Positions 11,653-21,560 of a stretch of DNA of 64,000 nt are shown one piece after another (position 1 is the first letter of the stretch; the number at the start of each line of letters is the position of its first letter). Position numbers and translations under genes: made by a program. Below the pieces are notes generated by a model. That model made no database searches. It worked only from the letters and a program-made list of their open reading frames with translations, and was not told the origin of the DNA. Source of the stretch: Arenicola marina (Eukaryota; Annelida; Polychaeta; Arenicolidae); NCBI GenBank assembly GCA_964019135.1, contig OZ025249.1, positions 16,145,088 through 16,209,087 on the forward strand, given 5' to 3'.

Positions 11653-12402
11653 TCATGTAGTCTGGAACTTACGTAGCGCGGTTGTCAAGGCCGATTCCAG
11701 AAGTTTGAATCTCTCACTTCCGGGTAATCGGCTCGCGTAGCGTTTGGTGATGACGACAACGGCGTTGGTCAGATTGTGTCGCCTCAAGAGGTAGCGGACA
11801 TGTCGTCCGGCGCCAAAATCCCCGTCGTCCTGCCAGCCTTCTTGGTTGTCCGAGAGGCGATACGCAGCGATGTTGTGTCTGGCTCCGGCCCTCACAGGGT
11901 CCATCAGTAGGCGCCGGTACGCTGTTCGGACGTCCTTAAGGGTCTGGGCTTTGATAATTGTTGCGCATGCCTTCGAACCCAGTGATGTGGCAACTTCCCC
12001 CACGGTGAATTGTTCTGAGTCCAGCATCTCATCGTCCCTCTCTCTGACGGTCAAGGCGAGTATGTTGTTCGCGGAACTCACAGGTAAGGGATCACTTTGC
12101 TTCTGGTTGTTGACATATAAGCCATCATTGGTGACACGGGTTTGTATTCGCTGCGGGGCTGCGAGATCCCTGGCCGCCTGCGCCCTCTCGCCGTACCCCC
12201 TGCGACGCTCTAGGATTTCAACCGGATATTGTGGGGTAATCCTGAGTGTGTCCTTGCCTTTTGGCAGACGTGTGCGAGAAAACTCTAGCATATATTCAAT
12301 GTCCGACACGGAACGTCGGAAAAAAAATCGACATTCAATACTAAGAATTTTGGAAAATTTACACTGGACACTGGACCCCCCTTCCAGTCCCCTTATAACC
12401 AT
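11653..12402 (-). CDS. retroelement ORF1-like C-terminal segment joined to an IMPACT/UPF0029-like domain
   Basis: The open frame has 249 residues. Residues 11-27 are the translation of a dispersed repeat (12318-12372), so the original start is probably lost and the fragment truncated. Residues about 31-100 (LRITPQYPVEILERRR at 53-68, DGLYVNNQ at 93-100) resemble the C-terminal domain of L1/Tx1-type ORF1 RNA-binding proteins, where an isoleucine/proline strand, an ERR(R/K) helix and a D-LY-NG/NNQ end recur. Residues about 150-240 carry the IMPACT/UPF0029 signature: RHNIAAYRL at 175-183, QDDGDFGAGR at 191-200, NAVVVITKRY at 213-222 and LPGSERFKLL at 226-235. In IMPACT proteins this fold binds partners of the translation-control kinase GCN2; its role here is unknown. 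It could instead be a decayed host gene exon. The domain match is by recall of motifs, not by search. Confidence 0.65.
   Translation of the reverse strand: MVIRGLEGGSSVQCKFSKILSIECRFFFRRSVSDIEYMLEFSRTRLPKGKDTLRITPQYPVEILERRRGYGERAQAARDLAAPQRIQTRVTNDGLYVNNQKQSDPLPVSSANNILALTVRERDDEMLDSEQFTVGEVATSLGSKACATIIKAQTLKDVRTAYRRLLMDPVRAGARHNIAAYRLSDNQEGWQDDGDFGAGRHVRYLLRRHNLTNAVVVITKRYASRLPGSERFKLLESALTTALRKFQTT
12318..12375 (-). repeat. dispersed GTGTCG/TTTTT repeat, partial copy 2
   Basis: Read on the minus strand this matches 15512-15571 (AAAATTCT, an A or T wobble, then GAATGTCGATTTTT). It overlaps the first codons of the IMPACT-like ORF and probably marks the breakpoint where that element was truncated or inserted. 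Confidence 0.65.
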
Positions 12403-12424
12403 ACCCGGTCAGGTTGAACTCTCC

Positions 12425-12660
12425 TAAGCACCCTACTTTGTGGATTACGAATTTCCCGGACGAGCCCCTCTACCACATCATAGTGACGGCGCAGATGTTT
12501 GTCTATTGAGTGAACGCTTAGCGAACACACCAGTGGCTATTAAACTAGTAGCAACAAAATGGGGAAAAAAGCCATCAGCCACAAAATCGTCTTCCCTTCC
12601 CAGACATATGGTCAACAAGAACATTGCCAGTCGATTAGTTTATGTGCATTGTCAAATCGG
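12425..12660 (+). repeat. dispersed module with CCGGACGAGCCCCTC, copy 1
   Basis: Blocks GATTACGAATTTCCCGGACG, CACCACATCATAGTGACGGCG and, further on, a CAGACATATGGTCAACA block recur in the same order at 15965-16225, and the first part recurs again at 15790-15930. The copies are diverged. Short open frames through it are not conserved between copies. Confidence 0.65.
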
Positions 12661-13066
12661 AATGGTACGGGGCGACATTGCCAAACATAGCTCCGCCAGA
12701 GTACGCCACAGGGTGGCCGACTTGTTGATGTTGGAAGCGACGACGACGAATTGAAAGCGACAAATTCCATGGATCCCTCACCCGCTTATATCCCATGTCA
12801 ATTACTGCACATCCGGCAGGCTCCCTGGATGCGACGAACTTTGACAAAACGCGTCGTTCCTAATCATATTATATCAACTATGGAGGTATGCCATAATGGT
12901 ATAGCATCGTTCCATGACGTTTAAACTCTTTTTATTGCGTGGTTGGCGACAGATCATAATATTTTGCCCTTCCCCCCTTTCGCCTCCCACACACACGTAC
13001 ATACACAGGCCCACAGGAATATACCCCAGGTTAGTATGTGTTTTATTGAATGACAAGGGCTCAACC
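12661..13066. other. no recognised feature
   Basis: Mixed-composition sequence without a recognisable domain, tandem repeat or RNA gene. Confidence 0.4.
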
Positions 13067-13139
13067 CACTCAAGTGTATGGCAAGCCAAAGTGGACTGTA
13101 ATGGAGTATTTGCGCATATGTCTAAATATTAGCACATCT

Positions 13140-13275
13140 CTTTAAACAATTGAACATATCTTCCAATATTTTAACATATCTTCAAATATTTAAAGATATG
13201 GGCAAATGATTTAAAGATATATGTAAATGAGCTAAAGATATATGTAAATGAGCTAAAGATGTATGTAAATATAAA
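13140..13275 (+). repeat. AT-rich short tandem repeats of the AAAGATATATGTAAATGAGC type
   Basis: Roughly 21-22-bp units (GAGCTAAAGATATATGTAAAT and shorter relatives) sit inside the left half of the inverted-repeat element. They resemble the reverse complement of the 42-bp array on the right side, so both arms carry related AT-rich repeats in opposite orientation. Confidence 0.65.
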
Positions 13276-13399
13276 TGAAATGGTTGTTTTACAGACCCAA
13301 AGAGATGTTAAACATATGCAACATGATTTTGAGATACTTTTAGCCTTGATTCTAAAATGCGAAAAATATAAGATGATGCATGTAAGTAGGATGCTTTAA
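13276..13399 (+). repeat. dispersed repeat, copy 1 (partner at 24998-25115)
   Basis: Shared blocks with the partner copy are GAAATGG, TTACAGAC(C/T)C, ATACTTTTAG, TAAGATG and GTAAGTAGG/ATAAGTAGG, ending in TGCTTTAA. The two copies are diverged but colinear over about 120 bp. Confidence 0.65.
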
Positions 13400-13482
13400 C
13401 CAAGGGCTTCTCTAGTTCATAGATAAACCTACCATAAATTCTAAAGACGATAACTCGTGACTGACCTAATGGTGAAGGGCCT

Positions 13483-13690
13483 GCCCGGTAGCTCAGTGGT
13501 TTAGTGGCGCTCGCCTTGAGTGCTCTGGCCACATTGGAGCCTGAGATCGGTGGTTCGCGCCCAGCTATATCTGTGTCTTGGCAGCATAACGATCATGTGT
13601 CCTTCTTCGCAAAGAGTAGGGGTTACTCCCGGGGACATGGCTCCACTCTCACTTCCGTCTCCCATTGACGCGATATGACCAAAAGTGTTT
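13483..13690 (+). mobile_element. tRNA-derived SINE with conserved central/tail domain
   Basis: A pol III box A (TAGCTCAGTGG, 13489-13499) and a box B-like sequence (GGTTCGCGCCC, 13552-13562) lie about 60 bp apart. A body follows with GTGTCCTTCTTCGCAAA (13597-13613) and the GGGGTTACTCCCGGGGACAT block. The body recurs at 61413-61497, so it belongs to a repeated family. It is reminiscent of the Meta-type SINE core, which is my inference. It is nested inside the terminal-inverted-repeat element. Confidence 0.75.
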
Positions 13691-13754
13691 AAAGAGTTTT
13701 AATGTACGACCAACCCGATAGTGTCATCAACACTTGATACTGCATATCGTTAAT

Positions 13755-14045
13755 TCGAATTACTGTTATTTTTAAATCATTTGTAGATATATTTAAAGGA
13801 ATTACTGCTATCTTTAATTCATTAGAACATATCTGTAAAAGGAATTATTGTTATCTTTAATTCATTTGAAGATATGTATAATTGAATTACTGTTATCTTT
13901 AGTTCATTTGAATATATCTTTAAAGGAATTACTGTTATCTTTAATTCATTTGAAGATATCTTTAAAGGAATTACTGTTATCTTTAATTCATTTGAAGATA
14001 TGTGTAATTGAATTACTGTTATCTTTAATTCATTTAGAAATAAAT
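13755..14045 (+). repeat. 42-bp AT-rich tandem repeat, about 7 units
   Basis: The unit begins GGAATTACTGTTATCTTTAA and ends in TTCATTTGAAGATATCTTTAAA. It contains a near-palindrome centred on GATATC. As 42 is a multiple of three, both strands show 14-residue periodic open frames of 67-83 codons, which are artefacts. An inverted partial unit follows at 14055-14080. Confidence 0.92.
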
Positions 14046-14330
14046 AAATAAATGAAAGATAACAGTAATTCATTTAAATATACCTCTAACATTACTGACT
14101 TCCAACATCTAAACATACGTGCAAATACTCCATTAAATTCCACTTTGGCTTGCCATACAAGTGAGGCAAGTAAATGTGACTTCGCATCTCCCGAACATGT
14201 AAAGTGGAATCTCCATATGGGAAGGCTGGAATTCCCAGCGGAGTTAAAAACTGACCGATCCGGGTCCTCGGATGGAATTGTTTTCCATTGAAACTTCGTA
14301 GATAGAAAGAGAGACCAGAAAACTGACTGG

Positions 14331-14460
14331 TGCCTGGACAATGAACAGAGACTGGGTGATGGCCAGAGCAACAAGTAGGCGGGTCGCGTGACTGTTGTGG
14401 TAAAGTGACGGCTGGTGAATGGCTCACAGTCGCACAATGCTTACCCGATGTCGTTTAGCG
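14331..14460 (+). repeat. flanking module, copy B, before the 20-bp GGCCCTCAGTG array
   Basis: Contains ACAATGAACAGAGACTGGGT, CAACAAGTAGG, GGGTCGCGTGACTGTTG and TTACCCGATGTCGTTTAGC, in the same order as the copies at 64-480 and 16270-16640. A CT-rich minisatellite starts directly after it. Confidence 0.75.
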
Positions 14461-15482
14461 GTCTAAACTCGCCTTGGCTTTCATTGACTCTCCGTGGCCG
14501 TCACTGGCTCCCGTCCGCTCTTGCTGCCTCTAGGTAGTTCGTATTCGTTCTCACTGACTCTCAGTGACTCTCGCTGGCCCTCAGTGACTCTCGTTGGCCC
14601 TTAGTGCCTCTTGCTAGCCCTCCGTGCCTCTCGCTGGCCGTCAGTGCCTCTCGCTGACTCTCACTGACTCTCGCTGGCCCTCAGTGCCCCTCGCTGACTC
14701 TCACTGACTCTCACTGACTCTCGCTGGCCCTCAGTGCTCCTCGCTGGCCCTCAGTGCCTCTCGCTGGCCCTCAGTGCCTCTCGCTGGCCCTCAGTGCCTC
14801 TCGATGGCCCTCAGTGCCTTTCGCTGGCCCTCAGTGCCTCTCGCTGGCCCTCAGTGCCTCTCGCTGGTCCTCAGTGCTCCTCGCTGGCCCTCAGTGCCTC
14901 TCGTTGGCCCTCAGTGCCTCTCGATGGCCCTCAGTGCCTCTCGATGGCCCTCAATGCCTCTCGATGGCCCTCAGTGCCTCTCGTTGGCCCTCAGTGCTCC
15001 TCGCTGGCCCTCAGTGCCTCTCGCTGGCCCTCAGTGCTCCTCGCTGGCCCTCAGGGCCTCTCGATGGCCCTCAGTGCTCCTCGCTGGCCCTCAGTGCTCC
15101 TCGCTGGCCCTCAGTGCTCCTCGCTGGCCCTCAGTGCTCCTCGCTGGCCCTCAGTGCTCCTCGCTGGCCCTCAGTGCTCCTCGCTGGCCCTCAGTGCCTC
15201 TCAATGGCCCTCAGTGCTCCTCGCTGGCCCTCAGTGCCTCTCGCTGGCCCTCAGTGCTCCTCGCTGGCCCTCAGTGCTCCTCGCTGGCCCTCAGTGCCTC
15301 TCGATGGCCCTCGGTGCCTCTCAATGGCCCCCAGGGCTCCTCGCTGGCCCTCAATGCCTCTCGCTGGCCCTCAGTGCTCCTCGCTGGCCCTCAGTGCCTC
15401 TCGATGGCCCTCGGTGCCTCTCAATGGCCCCCAGGGCTCCTCGCTGGCCCTCAGTGCCTCTCGCTGGCTGTCACTTGCTGGG
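14461..15482 (+). repeat. 20-bp CT-rich minisatellite (CTGGCCCTCAGTGCCTCTCG), about 50 units
   Basis: The array begins with degenerate units to about 14720 and then becomes regular. Two main variants alternate (GTGCCTCTCG and GTGCTCCTCG). A five-unit block with AATGGCCCCCAGGGCTCC is duplicated 100 bp apart (from 15301 and from 15401). All three forward frames stay open for 250-277 codons because 20 is not a multiple of three and no frame meets a stop. This is not evidence of coding. Confidence 0.96.
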
Positions 15483-15511
15483 ACGCTCGTGTGGAAACGG
15501 AGGTGATTAAT

Positions 15512-15701
15512 GTCCAATGTCGATTTTTCAAAATTCTCAGTGTCGAATGTCGATTTTTCACGACCTTTCTGGTCGCATTTTGGGCTATCAGTTCAGTGTC
15601 GTTTTAAAAAAAATTGCTTTTTCCCATCCTCAGTGTCGGAATTTGGGGGTAAATGTCAAATATGCCTGTGTCACGTGTCGCCATTTACCCCTTTCAGACC
15701 C
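15512..15701 (+). repeat. dispersed GTGTCG/TTTTT repeat, copy 3
   Basis: GTCCAATGTCGATTTTTC is followed by GTCGAATGTCGATTTTTC, a T-rich section, CCTCAGTGTCGGAATTT, GGGGGTAAATGTCAAAT and GTGTCGCCATTTACC. Partners lie at 6678-6830 and 12318-12375, both on the minus strand. Confidence 0.8.
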
Positions 15702-15789
15702 CTACGTTTGGGAACGATGGACTTGATTATGTCCGCATCGCTTTCTTCCACCCCTTACTTGCGTGGAATTTTTCCCTTCTTTCGACGGA

Positions 15790-16225
15790 CTGATCCTATC
15801 CAGTTGTGATGATTAAACTCCCAAAGCACACCACTTCGTAAACATCGAATTTCCGGACGAGCCCCTCGCACCACATCCCGGTTACGGCGCCTATGTAGAC
15901 ATATTAAGTACACGTTAAAGAAACATAAGAATGTCAACCTAGCTTTATTGATGCTTCTTCGCTTTGTATGATCCTATCCATTGGCAGTGACCTCTGCTGA
16001 GCATTTTACTTCGTGCATTACGAATTGCCGGACGGACCTTTCTCACCACATCTTGATTCTGGTGTAGACGGCGGTGTATTAAATGAACGTTAAACTAACA
16101 TTGTAGTGGCAAACAATGTCCTGGTCTTATGCCACAAGAACGAAGAATGAGAAGCAATCGACCACGAAGTGGTCTTCGCTCTGCAGATATATGGTCCACA
16201 GGAACGTTAACAGTCGAGGAGTCCA
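15790..16225 (+). repeat. dispersed CCGGACGAGCCCCTC module, copies 2 and 3 in tandem
   Basis: 15790-15930 and 15965-16100 both contain GATCCTATCCA, an ACTTCGT...CGAATT block, the CCGGACG block, a CACCACATC block and an AACGTTAAA end. The second copy continues with ATATATGGTCCACAGGAACG (to 16225), matching 12600-12650. Confidence 0.65.
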
Positions 16226-16269
16226 TCTGGATAGTGGGTCCAGAGTAAAGTAACAGAAAGCAAAATGGC

Positions 16270-16640
16270 GCTTGGAGAATGAACAGAGACTGGGTGATAG
16301 CCGGAGGCGGCACTATGAGGGCCTCGGGGCTGTTGTGGAAAGGGAGATTGAGGGCACACGTACTATTCATGACAGTTAGTTCACATAATAAATGCATGAT
16401 GACGTGAATGTCAGTGGATGAATGACAATAACTCAAGTGTGTTTCCTCTGGTAAAAGCTGTTCCACAGACTATACAGGTCGCTGGCCTGGACTCCCCGCA
16501 CTGGTGACGACGCCCCCCCCCCCTCCCTTGCCATCCTCCCAATCATGTGGTCCTTCGTTTGTCATGTTGTGTCTGTGACTGGCTCAACGCCGAACAACGC
16601 TCACCCGATGTCATTTAGCTGTCTGTACAAACACTCGTTA
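16270..16640 (+). repeat. flanking module, copy C, before the largest 20-bp array
   Basis: Contains GAATGAACAGAGACTGGGTG, GGGGCTGTTGTGG and, after an insertion or divergent section, CGCTCACCCGATGTCATTTAGC. These blocks are colinear with copies A and B and again end where a CT-rich array begins. Confidence 0.7.
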
Positions 16641-16659
16641 GTTTGCTGAATCTCCATAA

Positions 16660-19600
16660 GCCTTGATGGTTCTCGCTGGACCTCGGGGACTCTCGCTGCA
16701 TATCAGTGACTCGCTGGGTCTGAGTGAACCTTGTCGGATCTCAGTAATCCTTGCTGGATCTCAGTGACTCTTGCTGGATCTCAATGACTCTTGCTGGATT
16801 TCAGTACCTCTTGCTAGATCTCAGTGACTCTTGCTGGATCTCAGTGACTCTTGCTAGATCTCAGTGACTCTTGCTGGATCTCAGTGACTCTTGCTGGATC
16901 TCAGTGACTCTTGCTGGATCTCAGTGACTCTTGCTAGATCTCAGTGACTCTTGCTGGATCTCAGTGACTCTTGCTGGATCTCAGTGACTCTTGCTGGATC
17001 TCAGTGACTCTTGCTGGATCTCAGTGACTCACTAAATCTCAGTGACTCACTGAATCTCAGTGACTCTCGTTGCGTCTCAGTGGCCCTGGCTGGATCTCAG
17101 TGACTCTTGCTGGATCTCAGTGACTCGCTGAATCTCAGTGACTCTCGCTAGATCTCAGTGGCTCTTGCTGGATCTCTGTGACTCGCTGGGTCTCATTGAC
17201 TCTCGCTAGATCTTAGTGACTCTTGCTGGATCTCAGTGACTCTCTGAATCTCAGTGACTCTCGCTAGATCTCAGTGGCTCTTGCTGGATCTCAGTGACTC
17301 GCTGAATCTCAGTGACTCTCGCTAGATCTCAGTGACTCTTGCTGGATCTCAGTGACTCTTGCTGGATCTCAGTGACTCTTGCTGGATCTCAGTGACTCGC
17401 TGAATCTCAGTGACTCTCGCTAGATCTTAGTGACTCTTGCTGGATCTCAGTGACTCGCTGAATCTCAGTGACTCTTGCTGGATCTCAGTGACTCTTGCTG
17501 GATCTCAGTGACTCTTGCTGGATATCAGTGACTCTTGCTAGATCTCAGTGACTCTTGCTGGATCTCAGTGATTCTTGCTGGATCTCAGTGACTCTTGCTG
17601 AATCTCAGTAACTCTCGCTAGATCTCAGTGGCTCTTGCTGGATCTCAGTGACTCGCTGAATCTCAGTGACTCTCGCTAGATCTCAGTGACTCTTGCTGGA
17701 TCTCAGTGACTCTTGCTGGATCTCAGTGACTCTTGCTGGATCTCAGTGACTCGCTGAATCTCAGTGACTCTCGCTAGATCTTAGTGACTCTTGCTGGATC
17801 TCAGTGACTCGCTGAATCTCAGTGGCTCTTGCTGGATCTCAGTGACTCTTGCTGGATCTCAGTGACTCTTGCTGGATCTCAGTGACTCTCGCTAGATCTC
17901 AGTGACTCTTGCTGGATCTCAGTGACTCTCGCTAGATCTCAGTGACTCTTGCTGGATATCAGTGACTCGCTGAATCTCAGTGACTCTTGCTGGATCTCAG
18001 TGACTCTTGCTGGATCTCAGTGACTCGCTGAATCTCAGTGACTCTTGCTAGATCTCAGTGACTCTTGCTGGATCTCAGTGACTCTTGCTGAATCTCAGTG
18101 ACTCGCTGAATCTCAGTGACTCTTGCTGGATCTCAGTGACTCTTGCTGGATCTCAGTGACTCTTGCTAGATCTCAGTGACTCTCGCTAGATCTCAGTGAC
18201 TCTTGCTGGATCTCAGTGACTCTTGCTGAATCTCAGTGACTCTCGCTAGATCTCAGTGGCTCTTGCTGGATCTCAGTGACTCGCTGAATCTCAGTGACTC
18301 TCGCTAGATCTTAGTGACTCTTGCTGGATCTCAGTGACTCTCTGAATCTCAGTGACTCTTGCTGGATCTCAGTGACTCTTGCTGGATCTCAGTGACTCCT
18401 GCTAGATCTCAGTGACTCTTGCTAGATCTCAGTGACTCTTGCTGGATCTCAGTGACTCTTGCTGAATCTCAGTGACTCTCCCTAGATCTCAGTGGCTCTT
18501 GCTGGATCTCAGTGACTCGCTGAATCTCAGTGACTCTCGCTAGATCTTAGTGACTCTTGCTGGATCTCAGTGACTCTCTGAATCTCAGTGACTCTTGCTA
18601 GATCTTAGTGACTCTTGCTGGATCTCAGTGACTCGCTGAATCTCAGTGACTCTCGCTAGATCTTAGTGATTCTTGCTGGATCTCAGTGACTCTTGCTGAA
18701 TCTCAGTGACTCTCGCTAGATCTCAGTGGCTCTTGCTGGATCTGTGACTCTTGCTGGATCTCAGTGACTTGCTGAATCTCAGTGGCTCTTGCTGGATCTC
18801 AGTGACTTGCTGGATCTCAGTGACTCTGGCTAGATCTTAGTGACTCTTGCTGGATCTCAGTGACTTGCTGGATCTCAGTGACTCTCGCTAGATCTCAGTG
18901 ACTCTTGCTGGATCTCAGTGACTCTTGCTGGATCTCAGTGACTCTCGCTAGATCTCAGTGACTCTTGCTGGATCTCAGTGAATCTTGCTGGATCTCAGTG
19001 ACTCTTGCTGGATCTGTGACTCTTGCTGGATCTCAGTGACTTGCTGAATCTCAGTGGCTCTTGCTGGATCTCAGTGATTCTTGCTGGATCTCAGTGACTC
19101 TCGCTAGATCTCAGTGACTCTTGCTGGATCTCAGTGACTCTTGCTGGATCTCAGTGACTGTTGCTGGATCTGTGACTCTTGCTGGATCTCAGTGACTTGC
19201 CGAATCTCAGTGGCTCTTGCTGGATCTCAGTGACTTGCTGGATCTCAGTGACTCTCGCTAGATCTCAGTGACTCTTGCTGGATCTCAGTGACTCTTGCTG
19301 GATCTCAGTGACTCTCGCTAGATCTCAGTGACTCTTGCTGGATCTCAGTGGCTCTTGCTGAATCTCAGTGACTCTTGCTAGATCTTAGTGATTCTTGCTG
19401 GATCTCAGTGACTCTTGCTGAATCTCAGTGACTCTCGCTAGATCTCAGTGGCTCTTGCTGGATCTGTGACTCTTGCTGGATCTCAGTGACTTGCTGAATC
19501 TCAGTGGCTCTTGCTGGATCTCAGTGACTTGCTGGATCTCAGTGACTCTCGCTAGATCTCAGTGCCTTATGCTGGATCTCAGTGACTCTTGCTGGATCTC

Positions 19601-21560
19601 AGTGACTCTCGCTAGATCTCAGTGACTCTTGCTGGATCTCAGTGAATCTTGCTGGATCTCAGTGACTCTTGCTGGATCTGTGACTCTTGCTGGATCTCAG
19701 TGACTTGCTGAATCTCAGTGGCTCTTGCTGGATCTCAGTGACTTGCTGGATCTCAGTGACTCTCGCTAGATCTCAGTGACTCTTGCTGGATCTCAGTGAC
19801 TCTCGCTAGATCTCAGTGACTCTTGCTGGATATCAGTGACTCGCTGAATCTCAGTGACTCTTGCTGGATCTCAGTGACTCTTGCTGGATCTCAGTGACTC
19901 GCTGAATCTCAGTGACTCTTGCTAGATCTCAGTGACTCTTGCTGGATCTCAGTGACTCTTGCTGAATCTCAGTGACTCGCTGAATCTCAGTGACTCTTGC
20001 TGGATCTCAGTGACTCTTGCTGGATCTCAGTGACTCTTGCTAGATCTCAGTGACTCTCGCTAGATCTCAGTGACTCTTGCTGGATCTCAGTGACTCTTGC
20101 TGAATCTCAGTGACTCTCGCTAGATCTCAGTGGCTCTTGCTGGATCTCAGTGACTCGCTGAATCTCAGTGACTCTCGCTAGATCTTAGTGACTCTTGCTG
20201 GATCTCAGTGACTCTCTGAATCTCAGTGACTCTTGCTGGATCTCAGTGACTCTTGCTGGATCTCAGTGACTCTTGCTAGATCTCAGTGACTCTTGCTAGA
20301 TCTCAGTGACTCTTGCTGGATCTCAGTGGCTCTTGCTGGATCTCAGTGACTCGCTGAATCTCAGTGACTCTCGCTAGATCTTAGTGACTCTTGCTGGATC
20401 TCAGTGACTCTCTGAATCTCAGTGACTCTTGCTAGATCTTAGTGACTCTTGCTGGATCTCAGTGACTCGCTGAATCTCAGTGACTCTCGCTAGATCTTAG
20501 TGATTCTTGCTGGATCTCAGTGACTCTTGCTGAATCTCAGTGACTCTCGCTAGATCTCAGTGGCTCTTGCTGGATCTGTGACTCTTGCTGGATCTCAGTG
20601 ACTTGCTGAATCTCAGTGGCTCTTGCTGGATCTCAGTGACTTGCTGGATCTCAGTGACTCTGGCTAGATCTTAGTGACTCTTGCTGGATCTCAGTGACTT
20701 GCTGGATCTCAGTGACTCTCGCTAGATCTCAGTGACTCTTGCTGGATCTCAGTGACTCTTGCTGGATCTCAGTGACTCTCGCTAGATCTCAGTGACTCTT
20801 GCTGGATCTCAGTGAATCTTGCTGGATCTCAGTGACTCTTGCTGGATCTGTGACTCTTGCTGGATCTCAGTGACTTGCTGAATCTCAGTGGCTCTTGCTG
20901 GATCTCAGTGATTCTTGCTGGATCTCAGTGACTCTCGCTAGATCTCAGTGACTCTTGCTGGATCTCAGTGACTCTTGCTGGATCTCAGTGACTGTTGCTG
21001 GATCTGTGACTCTTGCTGGATCTCAGTGACTTGCCGAATCTCAGTGGCTCTTGCTGGATCTCAGTGACTTGCTGGATCTCAGTGACTCTCGCTAGATCTC
21101 AGTGACTCTTGCTGGATCTCAGTGACTCTTGCTGGATCTCAGTGACTCTCGCTAGATCTCAGTGACTCTTGCTGGATCTCAGTGGCTCTTGCTGAATCTC
21201 AGTGACTCTTGCTGGATCTCAGTGACTCGCTGAATCTCCGTGACTCTCGTTGGATCTCAATGACTCTCGCGGCATATCAGTGACTACCGCTGAATCTCGT
21301 GACTGTGGCTGGATCCCAGTGACTCTCATTGGATCCCAGTGTCTCTCATTGGATCCCAGTGACTCTCCCTTCATGTTAGTAACTCTTGTTCGATCTCAAT
21401 GGCTCTCGCTGACAACATATTGGCTCTCATATATTGGAACTATATATATTCATTCTCGATGGTTCTCCTTGCCTCTCACTAGTTCTCACTGGTCTCCTCT
21501 CTCTCTCTCTGGTTCCCGCTGCCTCTAGCTTGTCCCCGCTGCCTATCGTTGCCTCTGGGT
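16660..21560 (+). repeat. 20-bp minisatellite (ATCTCAGTGACTCTTGCTGG), about 230 units
   Basis: The main unit alternates with 18-bp (GTGACTCGCTGA) and TAGATC variants; edges at 16660-16760 and 21240-21560 are degenerate. A long block is duplicated with a constant offset of 1834 bp, using marker variants: ACTCTGGCTAG near 18821 and 20655, ACTGTTGCTGG at 19157 and 20991, and GGCTCTTGCTGAATC at 19350 and 21184. Further upstream the offset is 1874 bp (GGATATC at 17954 and 19828), so two units were lost or gained after the duplication. No long open frames occur, because a GATCTCAGTGA unit supplies stops. Confidence 0.96.

Larger units (their letters stand above)
13067..14165. mobile_element. non-autonomous DNA element with about 60-bp terminal inverted repeats
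   Basis: The left end (13067-13131) and right end (14104-14165) are inverted copies of each other with the core GTATGGCAAGCCAAAGTGGA followed by TAATGGAGTATTTGC. The interior holds AT-rich degenerate repeats (13140-13270), a dispersed repeat segment (13276-13399), a tRNA-like SINE (13483-13690) and a 42-bp array (13755-14045). No transposase is present. A target-site duplication could not be assigned by eye. Confidence 0.7.

Noticed and set aside
10376..12402. ORF1 and ORF2 of one LINE (11653-12402 and 7208-10375)
   Set aside because: Same strand and order, but 1.3 kb of non-coding DNA lies between them, the ORF1-like part resembles L1/Tx1 types while ORF2 looks CR1/L2/Jockey-like, and the ORF1-like frame begins in a dispersed repeat.
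13483..13562. Functional tRNA gene
   Set aside because: Box A and a box B-like sequence are present, but the cloverleaf is not convincing and a repeated SINE body follows.
14734..15607. Three overlapping 250-277-codon frames with SLALSASRWPSVPLAGPQC-type repeats
   Set aside because: By-product of a 20-bp unit; the three frames encode the same peptide in shifted register.
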